Both the position numbers and the translations under genes were made by a program. The notes under the pieces were generated by a model that was given only the letters and a program-made list of their open reading frames with translations, did no database searches and had not been told where the DNA came from. A stretch of 42,676 nt of DNA from Mesorhizobium sp. LSHC420B00 (lineage in GTDB: Bacteria > Pseudomonadota > Alphaproteobacteria > Rhizobiales > Rhizobiaceae). The stretch is from positions 8,302 through 50,977 of the forward strand of contig NZ_AYVY01000029.1 in NCBI RefSeq assembly GCF_000503055.1, read 5' to 3'. Positions 1 through 9,286 of this stretch are shown here, one piece after another. The first letter of the stretch is position 1. Every line of letters starts with the position of its first letter.

Positions 1-16
1 TGGGGCGGCGGAATCG

Positions 17-184
17 ATGGCGGTGCGTATCAGGATGCCTGGCGGCACGCTGAAGGTGAAGGTGTATCGCGAATTGCGCGATCGCGAGCGCGCCCGCCGC
101 ATACCCGTCGTCAAGATCGGCCGGGTTTATTTTACTTGGTGGTCGAACCGCCAGCGCCTGATTGACGATCGGTCGCCAGGGTGA
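17..184 (+). CDS. Small basic hypothetical protein, copy 1
   Basis: A 55-residue reading frame begins MAVRIRMPGG and ends at TGA. It is very rich in Arg and carries a Tyr-Phe-x-Trp-Trp motif near residues 38-42. It closely matches the protein encoded at 344-514 along most of its length, and that conservation is the main reason to think it is a real gene. It has no signal peptide, membrane segment or family that I recognise. It lies 16 bases from the window edge, so a start further upstream cannot be excluded. The function is unknown; the Arg/Lys content would allow nucleic-acid binding, but nothing shows it. Confidence 0.5.
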   Translation: MAVRIRMPGGTLKVKVYRELRDRERARRIPVVKIGRVYFTWWSNRQRLIDDRSPG

Positions 185-343
185 CGCCCCAATTCTTTCG
201 GCCTGGCATGCGCCTGCCCGCCCGCCTGCGCGGGCCAGCTCGCAAAATAAGTTGATGATGATGCTGTTGACTCTTCCGTAACGGAAGGTCTCTATTCACC
301 GCATTGCATAAAATTGCTGCGTTGCACAACGGGAGTTGGACCG

Positions 344-514
344 ATGGCAGTGCGTATCAGGTTGCCGGGCGGCACTCTGAAGATGAAGACCTATCGTGAG
401 TTGCGAGCCAGGGAACGCGACCGCCGCGTGCCTGTGATGAAGATGGGCTCGCTGTATTTTGTCTGGTGGTCGAAGTCTCAAGGCCAAGAAAAGCCACAGG
501 ACAACCCTCGGTAA
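344..514 (+). CDS. Small basic hypothetical protein, copy 2
   Basis: A 56-residue protein beginning MAVRIRLPGG, paralogous to the one at 17-184. Both share the start, the PGGTLK motif, YRELR, an Arg-rich stretch and a Tyr-Phe-x-Trp-Trp motif; they diverge in the last dozen residues. The start at 344 is chosen because it matches the other copy and follows GGGAG; an in-frame ATG at 314 would add ten unshared residues. Differences between the copies fall largely at third codon positions, which suggests both were under protein-level selection. I do not recognise the family. The genes sit in tandem, about 160 bases apart, just before decayed glycosyltransferase genes. Confidence 0.55.
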   Translation: MAVRIRLPGGTLKMKTYRELRARERDRRVPVMKMGSLYFVWWSKSQGQEKPQDNPR

Positions 515-659
515 ACTAACAAGTCTGCAACAGGATCAGCATCAGTGCCGGCTCATACGACGGCAGGTTTAAGCCGGCGCTTCGGATGGCAATAGTCTGT
601 CGTGGAGCAGGTTTGATCCATTTTATAGTATGCGTGACCAAGGAACTGGCAGTGAGAAC

Positions 660-765
660 AAAACCTGCGTCTGACGACTTGGGATCGATCGGATGTTAGC
701 GCGGTGACGAGAGCCTTTAACGCACGGTTACTGACTTGCAGCACGCACTGTGGCCTGGCGCCGTG
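660..765 (+). pseudogene. Remnant of a glycosyltransferase 3' end (first copy)
   Basis: About 100 bases align to the 3' end of the decayed family-9 glycosyltransferase at 1002-2094 (its bases about 2007-2105), with many substitutions and an indel. In one frame it reads roughly Cys-x2-Leu-Gly-Ile-Asp-Arg-Met-Leu-Ala, the shape of the last helix of family-9 glycosyltransferases, but stops interrupt every frame. The rest of 515-1000 holds no intact gene. The stretch after the repeat (to about 940) again resembles, weakly, the sequence that follows the second copy. Confidence 0.35.
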
Positions 766-1001
766 ATGGCGCTTTTGGGATCGCTCCCTCGACTTTGATC
801 TGCTCGATCTGGAACAGATGCGCCGCGCAATCGGCGGCGCAGGCTGCAAAGAACGGCTGCGGATCAGCGTTGGAATCCACCAGCTTCTGTCCTTACCAAT
901 TCGTAACCAAATTCACGCGAACGTTCGCGTGACGGCTCCAAATCCCGACATCATTTCTGCCCAGTTTCCAGGCCCCAAACCCGTCCCGGTGCCAGAAACA
1001 G

Positions 1002-2094
1002 GTGTTGCAGTACCCGCCCACGCACGTCCGCTCGATTCCTCCAGACGAATTCATCGGCGATCTTGTCCTCGCCTCCGCGCTCGCCAGTAACCTGCGCCTC
1101 CAATATCCAAGGGCCAGGATCGTGTTCCTTTGCGAGGCGGACTTTTGCCGGTGCCTGATGGCTCATGGCGTCGCCTCGGACGTGGTGGCGTTCCGGCGCG
1201 CACGGATGCGTTGCACTCCTGTGCAGCGTGGTCGCGAGCCTTACACGTTGGCGCGCGCTCCGCGCCGGTTACAGTTCGATCTGACCATCGACGTGGCCGA
1301 TTCCAAAATCTCACGCACCATCGGTCAGGCTCGTCAATGCCAAGACCCGCGTCGGATACGATCCTCCCGAAAGCCGTTGCGCTGGCTGGAACGCCAGCCC
1401 GCCAACGTCGCAGCCAAGCCGTTTGGCTTTGGTGGCCAGTATTATCTCTACCGATATCTTTCGCCGCTGAGGCGCTTGGCGTGGAGTTGCGTGCGCAGGT
1501 CCCAACGATTGAGCCGCTGCCGTTGGAGACCGCCAGGGCATTGGCGCTTCTCGACCGGGATCATAATCGGCGTAACGCCTTCATAGCCGTTCATGCGGGA
1601 GCGAGCTTCCGGGGAGGCAATGGCAACCGGAACGTTTTGCGCTGGCGATCGACGAGATCTCGCGACAGACCGGGTTGGACTTCCTGCTTGTCGGCGGCCT
1701 CGATGAACGGGCATCTGCCGAGCGCATCGCCGCCAAGGCCGGTTCGCCGGTCGTCAACGTGGTCGGGGCTCTGTCACTGGCAACGCTGCTGGCTGTCCCC
1801 GGCCAAGCACGCCTGTTTCTGGGGCACGAGAGTGGCCCAAGCACATGGCCGCCGCCGCGGGAACGCCGGTTGTCGGTCCTTCGGCCTGACCGACCCGGCC
1901 GTCTGAGGTCCTGTCGCCGTGGCCAGGGTTACGCCGCGGCCCTCGATACTTGCGAGTCCATAGCCAGGAGCCTGTGCCGCCGGACCGATGCGAGCAAGGC
2001 TTGCAGCGTCTGGCGACTTGAGGTCAAAGCGGTTGCCGGCGCGGTGCGCGCGATCCTTTCACGTACGGTTAAGGACGTGGAGCACGCATTGTGA
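1002..2094 (+). pseudogene. Decayed family-9 glycosyltransferase (heptosyltransferase-like)
   Basis: Pieces of one family-9 glycosyltransferase can be read in order but in different frames. The N-terminal part (about 1026-1190) contains DEFIGDLVLASAL and a strand-like ARIVFLCEA. The middle (about 1580-1610) reads AFIAVHAGASF. Then comes RQWQPERFALAIDEIS (from about 1614) leading into LDFLLVGG. The nucleotide-sugar region (about 1800-1905) reads LFLGHESGP, then HMAAAAGTPVVG, then GLTDPAV in three successive frames. The last helix (about 2000-2094) includes LEVKAVAGAV. At least four frame changes are needed, so no full-length product is expected. The intact family transfers heptose or other sugars to lipopolysaccharide or glycan acceptors in the cytoplasm. 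Confidence 0.7.
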
Positions 2095-2234
2095 CCTCGC
2101 GCTTGCCAAAGGTCAGGCCGGCGGTCAAATTGCCGCTGCAGACGCTTTTGCAGGGGCATCGTCCCGATTTCCGCCTTGATGCGGGTCCTGGGGTCGCCGC
2201 TTCACTCTTGATCTGGCCGACCCGGAAACAATCA

Positions 2235-2972
2235 ATGCGCCTGTTCCAAAAGCATTTTTGCGTGGTTGCGATATCGCTGTCGGCTATCTCGCCCGGCAAC
2301 GCCCAGTTGCTCGTCGAACCGACGCTGCACATCAAGTCCGAGGCAGGTAGCGGCCGCGTCGCGCTGACGCTCGATGCCTGCGGCGGAAAGACCGACACAC
2401 GGATTCTCTCGGCGCTGGTGGAAAACGAGATTCCCGCCACCATTTTCGTCACCGGCATCTGGCTGAAGCACAACGCCGCCGCCATCGAGATCATGCGGGC
2501 GCATCCCGAACTGTTTGAATTGGAAAACCATGGCGGCCGCCACATCCCGGCCGTCGACACGCCGCAAAAGATCTACGGCATTCGCAGTGCCGGCAGCCCG
2601 GAGGCCGTGCTGGCCGAGGTCGAATCCGGCGCCGCCGCTCTTGCCGTGACCGGCGAGCCGGTGCCGAAATGGTTTCGTGGCGCAACCGCCGAATACAGCC
2701 CGTCGGCAATCGCGATGATACGCAAGCTTGGTTTCAAGATCGCCGGATTCTCGATCAACGGCGACGGCGGCTCTTTGCTCGGTGCAAAAGAGACCGCCCG
2801 GCGCATCGCCGCGGCAAAGGACGGCGACGTCATCATCGCTCACATCAACCAGCCGACCCATGCGGCCGGCGAAGGCGTGGTGCAAGGCCTTCTGGCGCTG
2901 AAGGACAAGGGTCTTACCTTCGTGCGGCTCGACGATGCGGACGGCGTTGGCGATGAAGGCACCACCGATTGA
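2235..2972 (+). CDS. Secreted polysaccharide deacetylase (NodB-like)
   Basis: This 245-residue protein belongs to the NodB-homology carbohydrate esterase fold (CE4-like), which removes acetyl groups from N- or O-acetylated glycans. The ATG at 2235 is chosen because it opens a short signal peptide ending near NAQ (residues about 1-22); the frame is open further upstream into pseudogene sequence. Motif 1 is VALTLDAC with the catalytic-base Asp; motif 2 appears as a diverged ENHGGRH instead of the usual His-x3-His. A WFRGATAEYS motif and a late IIAHINQP (the usual LxH motif) follow. Probably periplasmic. It converges with the DUF427 gene with no gap. The substrate cannot be told from sequence. 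Confidence 0.8.
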   Translation: MRLFQKHFCVVAISLSAISPGNAQLLVEPTLHIKSEAGSGRVALTLDACGGKTDTRILSALVENEIPATIFVTGIWLKHNAAAIEIMRAHPELFELENHGGRHIPAVDTPQKIYGIRSAGSPEAVLAEVESGAAALAVTGEPVPKWFRGATAEYSPSAIAMIRKLGFKIAGFSINGDGGSLLGAKETARRIAAAKDGDVIIAHINQPTHAAGEGVVQGLLALKDKGLTFVRLDDADGVGDEGTTD

Positions 2973-3362
2973 TCAGTCGGACGTGGCGTCGATCGTCACC
3001 TTGTTTGGATAGAACGCGCCGTAATCGCGGATGTCCGCCATCTCGTCGAAGGGCTGCTCATAGGCCCACATCGCATCCTTGCCTGCATGGCCGGCGGGCA
3101 GCGCGCTCCAATAGCTGGCATCGCCCTTGTAGGGGCAATGGGTCGAGTGTTCGGTCTTGCCAAGCTGCTTGAAGTCGATGTCGTCAAACGGAATGTAGAA
3201 AACGGGGGGATAGGGCGGTTCGGTCAGCACCTTGACCTTGCTGGACGAGGCGATGACGACATCGCCGGCGCGCACCGTCACGGTGCCCTTGTAAGGCTCG
3301 ACGGTGACCGTCTTGCCCGGATTGCGCTGAAAGCCGGGTGCCGGGTTTGCGATGTGGTCCAT
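2973..3362 (-). CDS. DUF427 domain protein
   Basis: A 129-residue protein with the hallmarks of the DUF427 family: a central VFYIPFDDID, then KTEHSTHCPYKGDASYWS, and a WAYEQPFDEM segment near the C-terminus. The biochemical role of the family is not established; it forms a small beta-rich fold and is usually cytoplasmic. The ATG at 3362 is preceded by AAGGAG at good spacing, so the start is secure. It converges with the deacetylase gene, whose stop codon abuts its own, so the two 3' ends share no spacer. The gene is full length. Confidence 0.85.
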   Translation of the reverse strand: MDHIANPAPGFQRNPGKTVTVEPYKGTVTVRAGDVVIASSSKVKVLTEPPYPPVFYIPFDDIDFKQLGKTEHSTHCPYKGDASYWSALPAGHAGKDAMWAYEQPFDEMADIRDYGAFYPNKVTIDATSD

Positions 3363-3432
3363 GTCGGATCTCCTTGCCTCAACCTCAAAATGTGTCTGGC
3401 AAGAGCCTTGCGCAAGACCTGCCTGCCACCCG

Positions 3433-3483
3433 GCGGGCGTCGCCCGCGGCGGAAGTCTCGCCTCTTTGTTCGGCTTCGCCGAA
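3433..3483. terminator. Two short perfect hairpins between DUF427 and the next reverse gene
   Basis: Two inverted repeats sit in the 124-base gap: GCGGGC / GTC loop / GCCCGC at 3433-3447, and TTCGGC / TTC loop / GCCGAA at 3469-3483. The second lies just after the stop codon of the reverse-strand gene at 3487-3873. Neither has a clear T-tract, so an intrinsic terminator is possible but unproven; a transcript-stabilising or small palindromic repeat role is an alternative. Confidence 0.35.
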
Positions 3484-3486
3484 AAC

Positions 3487-3873
3487 TCAGGCGGCGGCCT
3501 GGAATGCGTCCATCAGCCCGGCATAGGCGGCGGCAATGCCGGCCACCGGATTGGTGCTTTTCGCGGTGGTCTCGACCTTCAGCGCGCCACCGCTGGTCGG
3601 CAAGCTGAGCAGCAGGAACTGGCGATTGCCGCCATCGCCGACCGATGCGGCGGCGACGTGCTGGGCTTCGCCCTCGTTCTCGACGCACATCTTGAACAAG
3701 AGCGTGCCGCCGACCGCCTCGAGGGCGCCGCCGACGACCTCGACGAATTCATCTTCGGAAACGGTTTTGGCCCCGGGAACCAGATCGGCCGGCGCCACAT
3801 CGGTCGCCACCAGATCGGCCAGACTTTCCGCAAGCGTATTTTCGAGTGCTTCGTCGTCGAGCTGCGCGTCCAT
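3487..3873 (-). CDS. Hypothetical acidic protein
   Basis: A protein of 128 residues if started at the ATG at 3873, which has AAAGAGG about six bases upstream; an ATG at 3888 would add five residues and lacks a good ribosome site. It is rich in Ala, Glu and Asp, begins MDAQLDDEAL, and has no signal peptide or membrane segment. The middle is beta-like (LLFKMCVENEGEAQHVAAAS, then QFLLLSLP). I do not recognise a family. It lies upstream of the DUF427 gene on the same strand and divergently to the acyl-CoA synthetase, so the 177-base gap 3874-4050 should hold promoters for both directions. Confidence 0.65.
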   Translation of the reverse strand: MDAQLDDEALENTLAESLADLVATDVAPADLVPGAKTVSEDEFVEVVGGALEAVGGTLLFKMCVENEGEAQHVAAASVGDGGNRQFLLLSLPTSGGALKVETTAKSTNPVAGIAAAYAGLMDAFQAAA

Positions 3874-4050
3874 GCGAACCTCTTTCATTCGCCAATCGCG
3901 CCCCGCCCGTTAATCAACGTTAACGCCGAGCATGGCCGGATTGTGGCGAATTCGGCCTCATTTCGCTCTATGCACCGCTCCAGCCCGGTCATGGCTGGAC
4001 AATCCGCCGGTTCGTTCCACAATGGCGCAAAAAATAACAGGAGGAACAAG

Positions 4051-5679
<1,629 letters not shown>

Positions 5680-5762
5680 CCGGAGATGCGGCGTCTTTTC
5701 GCCTTCAAGCCGCCGCTGAAAGGCACTATGCCTTTGTTCGGGTTGGGGCAACGCAGAAAACA

Positions 5763-6548
5763 ATGATGGTAATTCCCGAGCGACAAACGTCGAGGGCTGC
5801 CGGTTGGTCGCGGCGTGCCGGCGCTTTTTCGGCGGTCCTGCTGCTGACGGTTCTCATCGGGCACCGATATGATCTCGTCGAGACGCCGGCTTTCCTGTGG
5901 GTGCTCGGCATTGTCGCCTTACTGGCCGCCTTTGCGCTTTTGTTCGCCGGGTTTGCCTTTGCGCGATTGTGGAATTTCGGTGATCGCGGCGGCCACGATC
6001 TGACCGTCGGGGCCTTGTTGGCGCTTCTGGTGCTCATCCCTTACGCCGTCGCGGCCTGTTGGGCGGCGACCTATCCGCCGCTGCGCGACATTTCCACGGA
6101 TTTGGACGACCCGCCGGCGCTCGATATTTCTACGCGGACAAAGGGTATGAACGAGCTTTTGCCGCCGACGCCCGGCGAGCAGCGCCTGCAAACCGAGGCG
6201 TATCCGCTTGTCACCGGACGCAGCTACACCTTGCCTTTCGATCGCGTTCTGGAGGCGGTCAAAACTGTGCTCGATCGGCGCGGCTGGCAGCTCACGGCGC
6301 CGTTTCCCGACGCAGCAGGGCAAAGCGACGTGACTGTCGATGCGCTGGCCAAGAGCTTGCTGCTTGGTCTTCCCGCCGATGTCGCCATCCGCGTGACCGA
6401 CGACGGCGATGCGGTCATCGTCGATATGCGCTCGGCCTCGCGTTACGGCCGCTACGACCTTGGCGACAATGCAGCGCGCATCACCGATTTCCTTGCCGAA
6501 CTCGACCAGGAAGTCGCCGGCCAGGTGGGCGTGGCGCCGGCGGAATGA
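5763..6548 (+). CDS. DUF1499 membrane protein
   Basis: A 261-residue protein with three hydrophobic segments near the N-terminus (about residues 20-36, 43-68 and 78-97), followed by a soluble C-terminal domain of the DUF1499 type (conserved RSYTLPFDRVLEAV, then DRRGWQL, then DVAIRV, then VDMRSASRYGRYDLGDNA). The SRxGxxDxGxN pattern is typical of the family. Function is unknown. Two adjacent ATGs (5763, 5766) make the exact start uncertain by one residue. It converges with the metallo-hydrolase gene, leaving only 13 bases between them. Confidence 0.8.
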   Translation: MMVIPERQTSRAAGWSRRAGAFSAVLLLTVLIGHRYDLVETPAFLWVLGIVALLAAFALLFAGFAFARLWNFGDRGGHDLTVGALLALLVLIPYAVAACWAATYPPLRDISTDLDDPPALDISTRTKGMNELLPPTPGEQRLQTEAYPLVTGRSYTLPFDRVLEAVKTVLDRRGWQLTAPFPDAAGQSDVTVDALAKSLLLGLPADVAIRVTDDGDAVIVDMRSASRYGRYDLGDNAARITDFLAELDQEVAGQVGVAPAE

Positions 6549-6561
6549 AATCCCCAGTGTG

Positions 6562-7470
6562 CTACGTTGCCGGCGAATAGATGCCGCCGATAGCCGGCGC
6601 GCCATCGGAGTGGACCAAGCCACGCGCTACCAGATCGTCCAGATGGGCAAGCACCGACAGGCCGGCGGCGTCATGCAGGCGCGGGTCGGTGTCTCGATAG
6701 ATCGCCTCCACCATGTCCTTGATTGTCCGGTCGCCGTTGTTGATCCGCTCCAGAATTGCGCGTTCGCGCATTTTGCGATGCGTTTTCAATCCGCGCATGA
6801 AGCTGCGCGGCTCGGTCACCGGCCCACCATGACCGGGCAGCAGCAGCCGGTCGTCACGTTCGATCAGCCGATCGAGCGATGTCATGTAGTCGGCCATCGC
6901 GCCATCCGGCGGCGCGACGATCGTGGTTGCCCACGCCATGACGTGATCGGCCGAGAAAAGGATGCCGGTTCCCTCCAGCGCGAAGGCCGCGTGATTGGCG
7001 GTATGGCCGGGCGTCAGCACCGTCCGGATCGCCCAGCCGTCGCCGTCGATCACCATATCGTCCGGCAGCGCGATATCAGGAACAAAGTCGGTGTCGGCGC
7101 TGGCATCGAGCGGATTGACCTCGCCGGTACGCAATGGCCGCGCCGGGCGATGCCGGCCTTCGGCCAGAACCGCCGCACCGGTATGCTGCTTCAGCCGCGC
7201 CGCCAGCGGCGAATGGTCGCGATGCGTGTGGCTGACGAAGATATGGCTGACCGGCCTGGTCCCGATCGCTTCGAGCAGTGTTCGAAGGTGCGCCTCGTCA
7301 TCGGGACCGGGGTCGATCACCGCCAGCGTCTCGCACCCGACGATATAGCTGTTGGTTCCGTGAAAGGTGAACGGGCTGGGGTTCTTGGCGGTGATCCGAA
7401 GTACGTCGGGCGCAACGGTCACGCCCTTGCCATAGGCAGGATCGAAGCGTGTGTCGAATTTCAGCGCCAT
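6562..7470 (-). CDS. Metallo-beta-lactamase-fold hydrolase (LACTB2-like)
   Basis: A 302-residue cytoplasmic hydrolase of the metallo-beta-lactamase superfamily. The metal-binding motif HTHRDH lies at residues 81-86, followed by a His in TPGHTANH, an Asp in FSADHV and a His in LLPGHGGP, which completes the dinuclear site. The C-terminal 70 residues look like the winged-helix extension of LACTB2/RNase-like members (KMRERAILERI, then SVLAHLDDLVARG). The substrate is not predictable: thioester, RNA or small ester are all known in the superfamily. The ATG at 7470 is chosen because the family begins there; the frame is open into the bioY region. Divergent from bioY. Confidence 0.85.
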   Translation of the reverse strand: MALKFDTRFDPAYGKGVTVAPDVLRITAKNPSPFTFHGTNSYIVGCETLAVIDPGPDDEAHLRTLLEAIGTRPVSHIFVSHTHRDHSPLAARLKQHTGAAVLAEGRHRPARPLRTGEVNPLDASADTDFVPDIALPDDMVIDGDGWAIRTVLTPGHTANHAAFALEGTGILFSADHVMAWATTIVAPPDGAMADYMTSLDRLIERDDRLLLPGHGGPVTEPRSFMRGLKTHRKMRERAILERINNGDRTIKDMVEAIYRDTDPRLHDAAGLSVLAHLDDLVARGLVHSDGAPAIGGIYSPAT

Positions 7471-7510
7471 GCGAACGTCGCGACCTTTTTTGGGGGGAGG
7501 GCAAAACCGA

Positions 7511-7539
7511 TTGCCGCATAGCACGGAAGCCAATATAGG
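7511..7539 (+). promoter_or_regulatory. Possible sigma-70-type promoter of bioY
   Basis: TTGCCG (7511-7516) and TATAGG (7534-7539) are separated by 17 bases, and each matches the consensus at four of six positions. The site lies 47 bases before the bioY start in a 115-base divergent gap. The assignment rests on spacing and position only. Confidence 0.35.
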
Positions 7540-7585
7540 AAAACGCAAGGGCCGCGTACGGCGGCAATCCGGAACGGGGAAGACC

Positions 7586-8176
7586 ATGGCTATTGCAACG
7601 ACGATGCGTCCGCTCATTTCTCTCGCTTTGCCTGAAAAAGGCGCTGCCCGGCTGGCAGGACAGCTTTTGCTGGCGATCGCCGGAACTCTGCTGCTGATCT
7701 TGTCTGCCAAGACCAAGGTCATGCTCGGACCGGTCGATATCTCGATGCAGACGCTCGCCGTCTTCCTGATCGCTGCCTCCTTCGGCATGCGCCTCGGCGT
7801 CGCCACGCTACTTCTCTACATGGTCGAGGGCGCATTGGGCCTTCCGGTCTTCCAGAGCACGCCCGAAAAGGGCATTGGTATCGCTTACATGCTCGGTTCG
7901 ACCGGCGGTTATCTAGCCGGCTTCGTCGTCATGGCGGCGATCGTCGGCTGGGCTGCCGACCGTGGCTGGGATCGCCATCCTATCAAGCTCTTCAATGCCA
8001 CGCTGGTGGCCGAGATCGTCATGATGGCAATGGGCTTTGCCTGGCTGGCGCTGTTGATCGGCCCGGAAAAATCCTGGCAGTTCGGGGTGTTGCCCTTTAT
8101 CGTCGGTGATCTGATCAAGGTTGCGCTGGCCGCGAGCCTGGTGCCGGCTGTCTGGTCGCTGCTGAAGCGGTCGTGA
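7586..8176 (+). CDS. bioY: Biotin transporter S-component BioY
   Basis: A 196-residue integral membrane protein of the BioY family, the substrate-binding (S) component for biotin uptake; it may act alone or with a shared ECF module. About six hydrophobic segments are visible. Family motifs include VDISMQTLAVFL (about residues 51-62), the Gly-rich RLGVATLLLYMVEGALGLPVF, and GSTGGYLAGF in the middle. The ATG at 7586 follows GGGGA and is preferred over upstream in-frame starts inside the divergent promoter region. No bioM/bioN genes are adjacent. Confidence 0.9.
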   Translation: MAIATTMRPLISLALPEKGAARLAGQLLLAIAGTLLLILSAKTKVMLGPVDISMQTLAVFLIAASFGMRLGVATLLLYMVEGALGLPVFQSTPEKGIGIAYMLGSTGGYLAGFVVMAAIVGWAADRGWDRHPIKLFNATLVAEIVMMAMGFAWLALLIGPEKSWQFGVLPFIVGDLIKVALAASLVPAVWSLLKRS

Positions 8177-8577
8177 AGCCGGTCGAGCGGTGATAACCTG
8201 TTCTGCGCGACAGTGATTTTTCGCCGTAGTTGGTGTGGCCGTGCAGGATCTTTGTCGCTGGCGGCAGGCTTGTGCGCGACGCCATCCGTCACATTAGCTT
8301 CAAGTCGACGGACTAAGTACCAGAACCAACGAGCGATTCGTGACGACCAGCGTGACCAAGCACCTACGTATGGAAATAAATTGCTCGACATAGCATCTCA
8401 GCCAGCTGAAAAAGAAAGCGGCTCGATGATTATTTAGGCACAGCTAAATTTCTGGACAATGTGTAGGAAATTCTTAACCCAACCGCCTTGACTCTAGTGG
8501 CTTGGTTGCTTGCTGGTATCCACACACTGTCGCAACCGTTGACCTGAGATCATGCGCCGACCGCCGAAGGAAGACAC
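8177..8577. other. Intergenic region before the antiterminator gene
   Basis: There is no supportable gene in these 401 bases. The last 140 bases are AT-richer than the surroundings. They contain an inverted repeat AATTTC (8447-8452) / GAAATT (8467-8472) and a TTGACT (8488-8493) that could be a -35 box, though no good -10 box follows at 17 bases. The promoter of the polysaccharide cluster is expected here, but I cannot fix it. Confidence 0.4.
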
Positions 8578-9141
8578 GTGAGTAGCGCGGAAAAAACAAC
8601 GAGCAAGGCAACAGCCCTGTCGCCTGAGCCGACCGCCGCGCCGGCAACGCGCTGGTATGCGGCCAGCGTCTTTCCCGGGAAGGAGCATGTCGCCGAGCGG
8701 CATCTCCGGATCCAGGGATTCGAGCCCTTTGTGCCTCGCTGCGAGAAAACCGTGCGTCATGCCCGGCGGCTCGAAACCCGGTCTGCGGCGTATTTCCCGG
8801 GTTATATGTTCATCGCCCTTGACGTTGCGCTGCAACGTTGGCGCTCGGTCAATGGAACATTCGGTGTGCGTTCCCTCGTCACGCAAGGCGACCGGCCTTT
8901 GCCGGTCCCCTCGGGTCTGGTAGAGCGTTTCATTGCATTGACCGGTAAGGACGGGCTGCTTGATTTCAGTGGAGGCCTCGCAGCGGGCGCCTCGGTCCGA
9001 ATCCTTTCGGGCCCTCTCGCGGAAACGATCGGTCGCCTTGACCGGCTCGATCCAGCTGGACGAGCCCGGGTTCTGGTGGCCATCATGAATGGCGAAATCC
9101 CTGTCGACTTGGATGCCAGGGATCTCGTAGCAATCGCGTAG
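8578..9141 (+). CDS. NusG/RfaH-like specialised transcription antiterminator
   Basis: A 187-residue NusG paralogue. The N-terminal NGN domain (about residues 24-125) contains RWYAASVFPGKE, then ERHLRIQGFEPFVPR, then YFPGYMFI and GVRSLV, the normal landmarks. The C-terminal half is KOW-like (SGGLAAGASVRILSGPLA, then RARVLVAIMNGEIPVDL). The start is GTG at 8578 with AAGGAAG upstream. Housekeeping nusG normally sits beside secE and the ribosomal genes; a paralogue heading a polysaccharide cluster fits the RfaH/UpxY class, which binds paused RNA polymerase and lets it read long operons. The first enzyme gene starts 145 bases downstream, after a leader with an ops-like sequence. The role as cluster-specific regulator is inferred from position. 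Confidence 0.85.
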   Translation: MSSAEKTTSKATALSPEPTAAPATRWYAASVFPGKEHVAERHLRIQGFEPFVPRCEKTVRHARRLETRSAAYFPGYMFIALDVALQRWRSVNGTFGVRSLVTQGDRPLPVPSGLVERFIALTGKDGLLDFSGGLAAGASVRILSGPLAETIGRLDRLDPAGRARVLVAIMNGEIPVDLDARDLVAIA

Positions 9142-9157
9142 CCGCAACATCAAGGCG

Positions 9158-9217
9158 GCGTCGTGATGTAAATTGTTGTACGACGCGCTCTCGGGTTTCA
9201 CCCGGGAGTGCGGTAGC
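9158..9217 (+). promoter_or_regulatory. Structured leader with ops/JUMPstart-like element
   Basis: Three elements follow one another between the antiterminator gene and ugd. First is a stem GCGTCGT (9158-9164) / ACGACGC (9180-9186) with a 15-base loop. Second is a tight hairpin, CTCGGGT (9190-9196) / ACCCGGG (9200-9206), with loop TTC and one G-T pair. Third is GCGGTAGC at 9210-9217, identical to eight bases of the enterobacterial ops core (GGCGGTAGCGT) that recruits RfaH. Order and strand are right for a recruitment site. Whether alphaproteobacterial NusG paralogues read the same sequence is not known to me. Confidence 0.45.
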
Positions 9218-9286
9218 CGTCGTTCGGTGGGGAATAGGCGCTGTCTGGCGAGATCATCTCATCGGCGCCGATTGGGAGTACGCGGT

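Noticed and set aside
3352..4050. Upstream extension of the acyl-CoA synthetase frame
   Set aside because: The extension runs opposite two reverse-strand genes and is not family-like; AGGAGG before the ATG at 4051 fixes the start.
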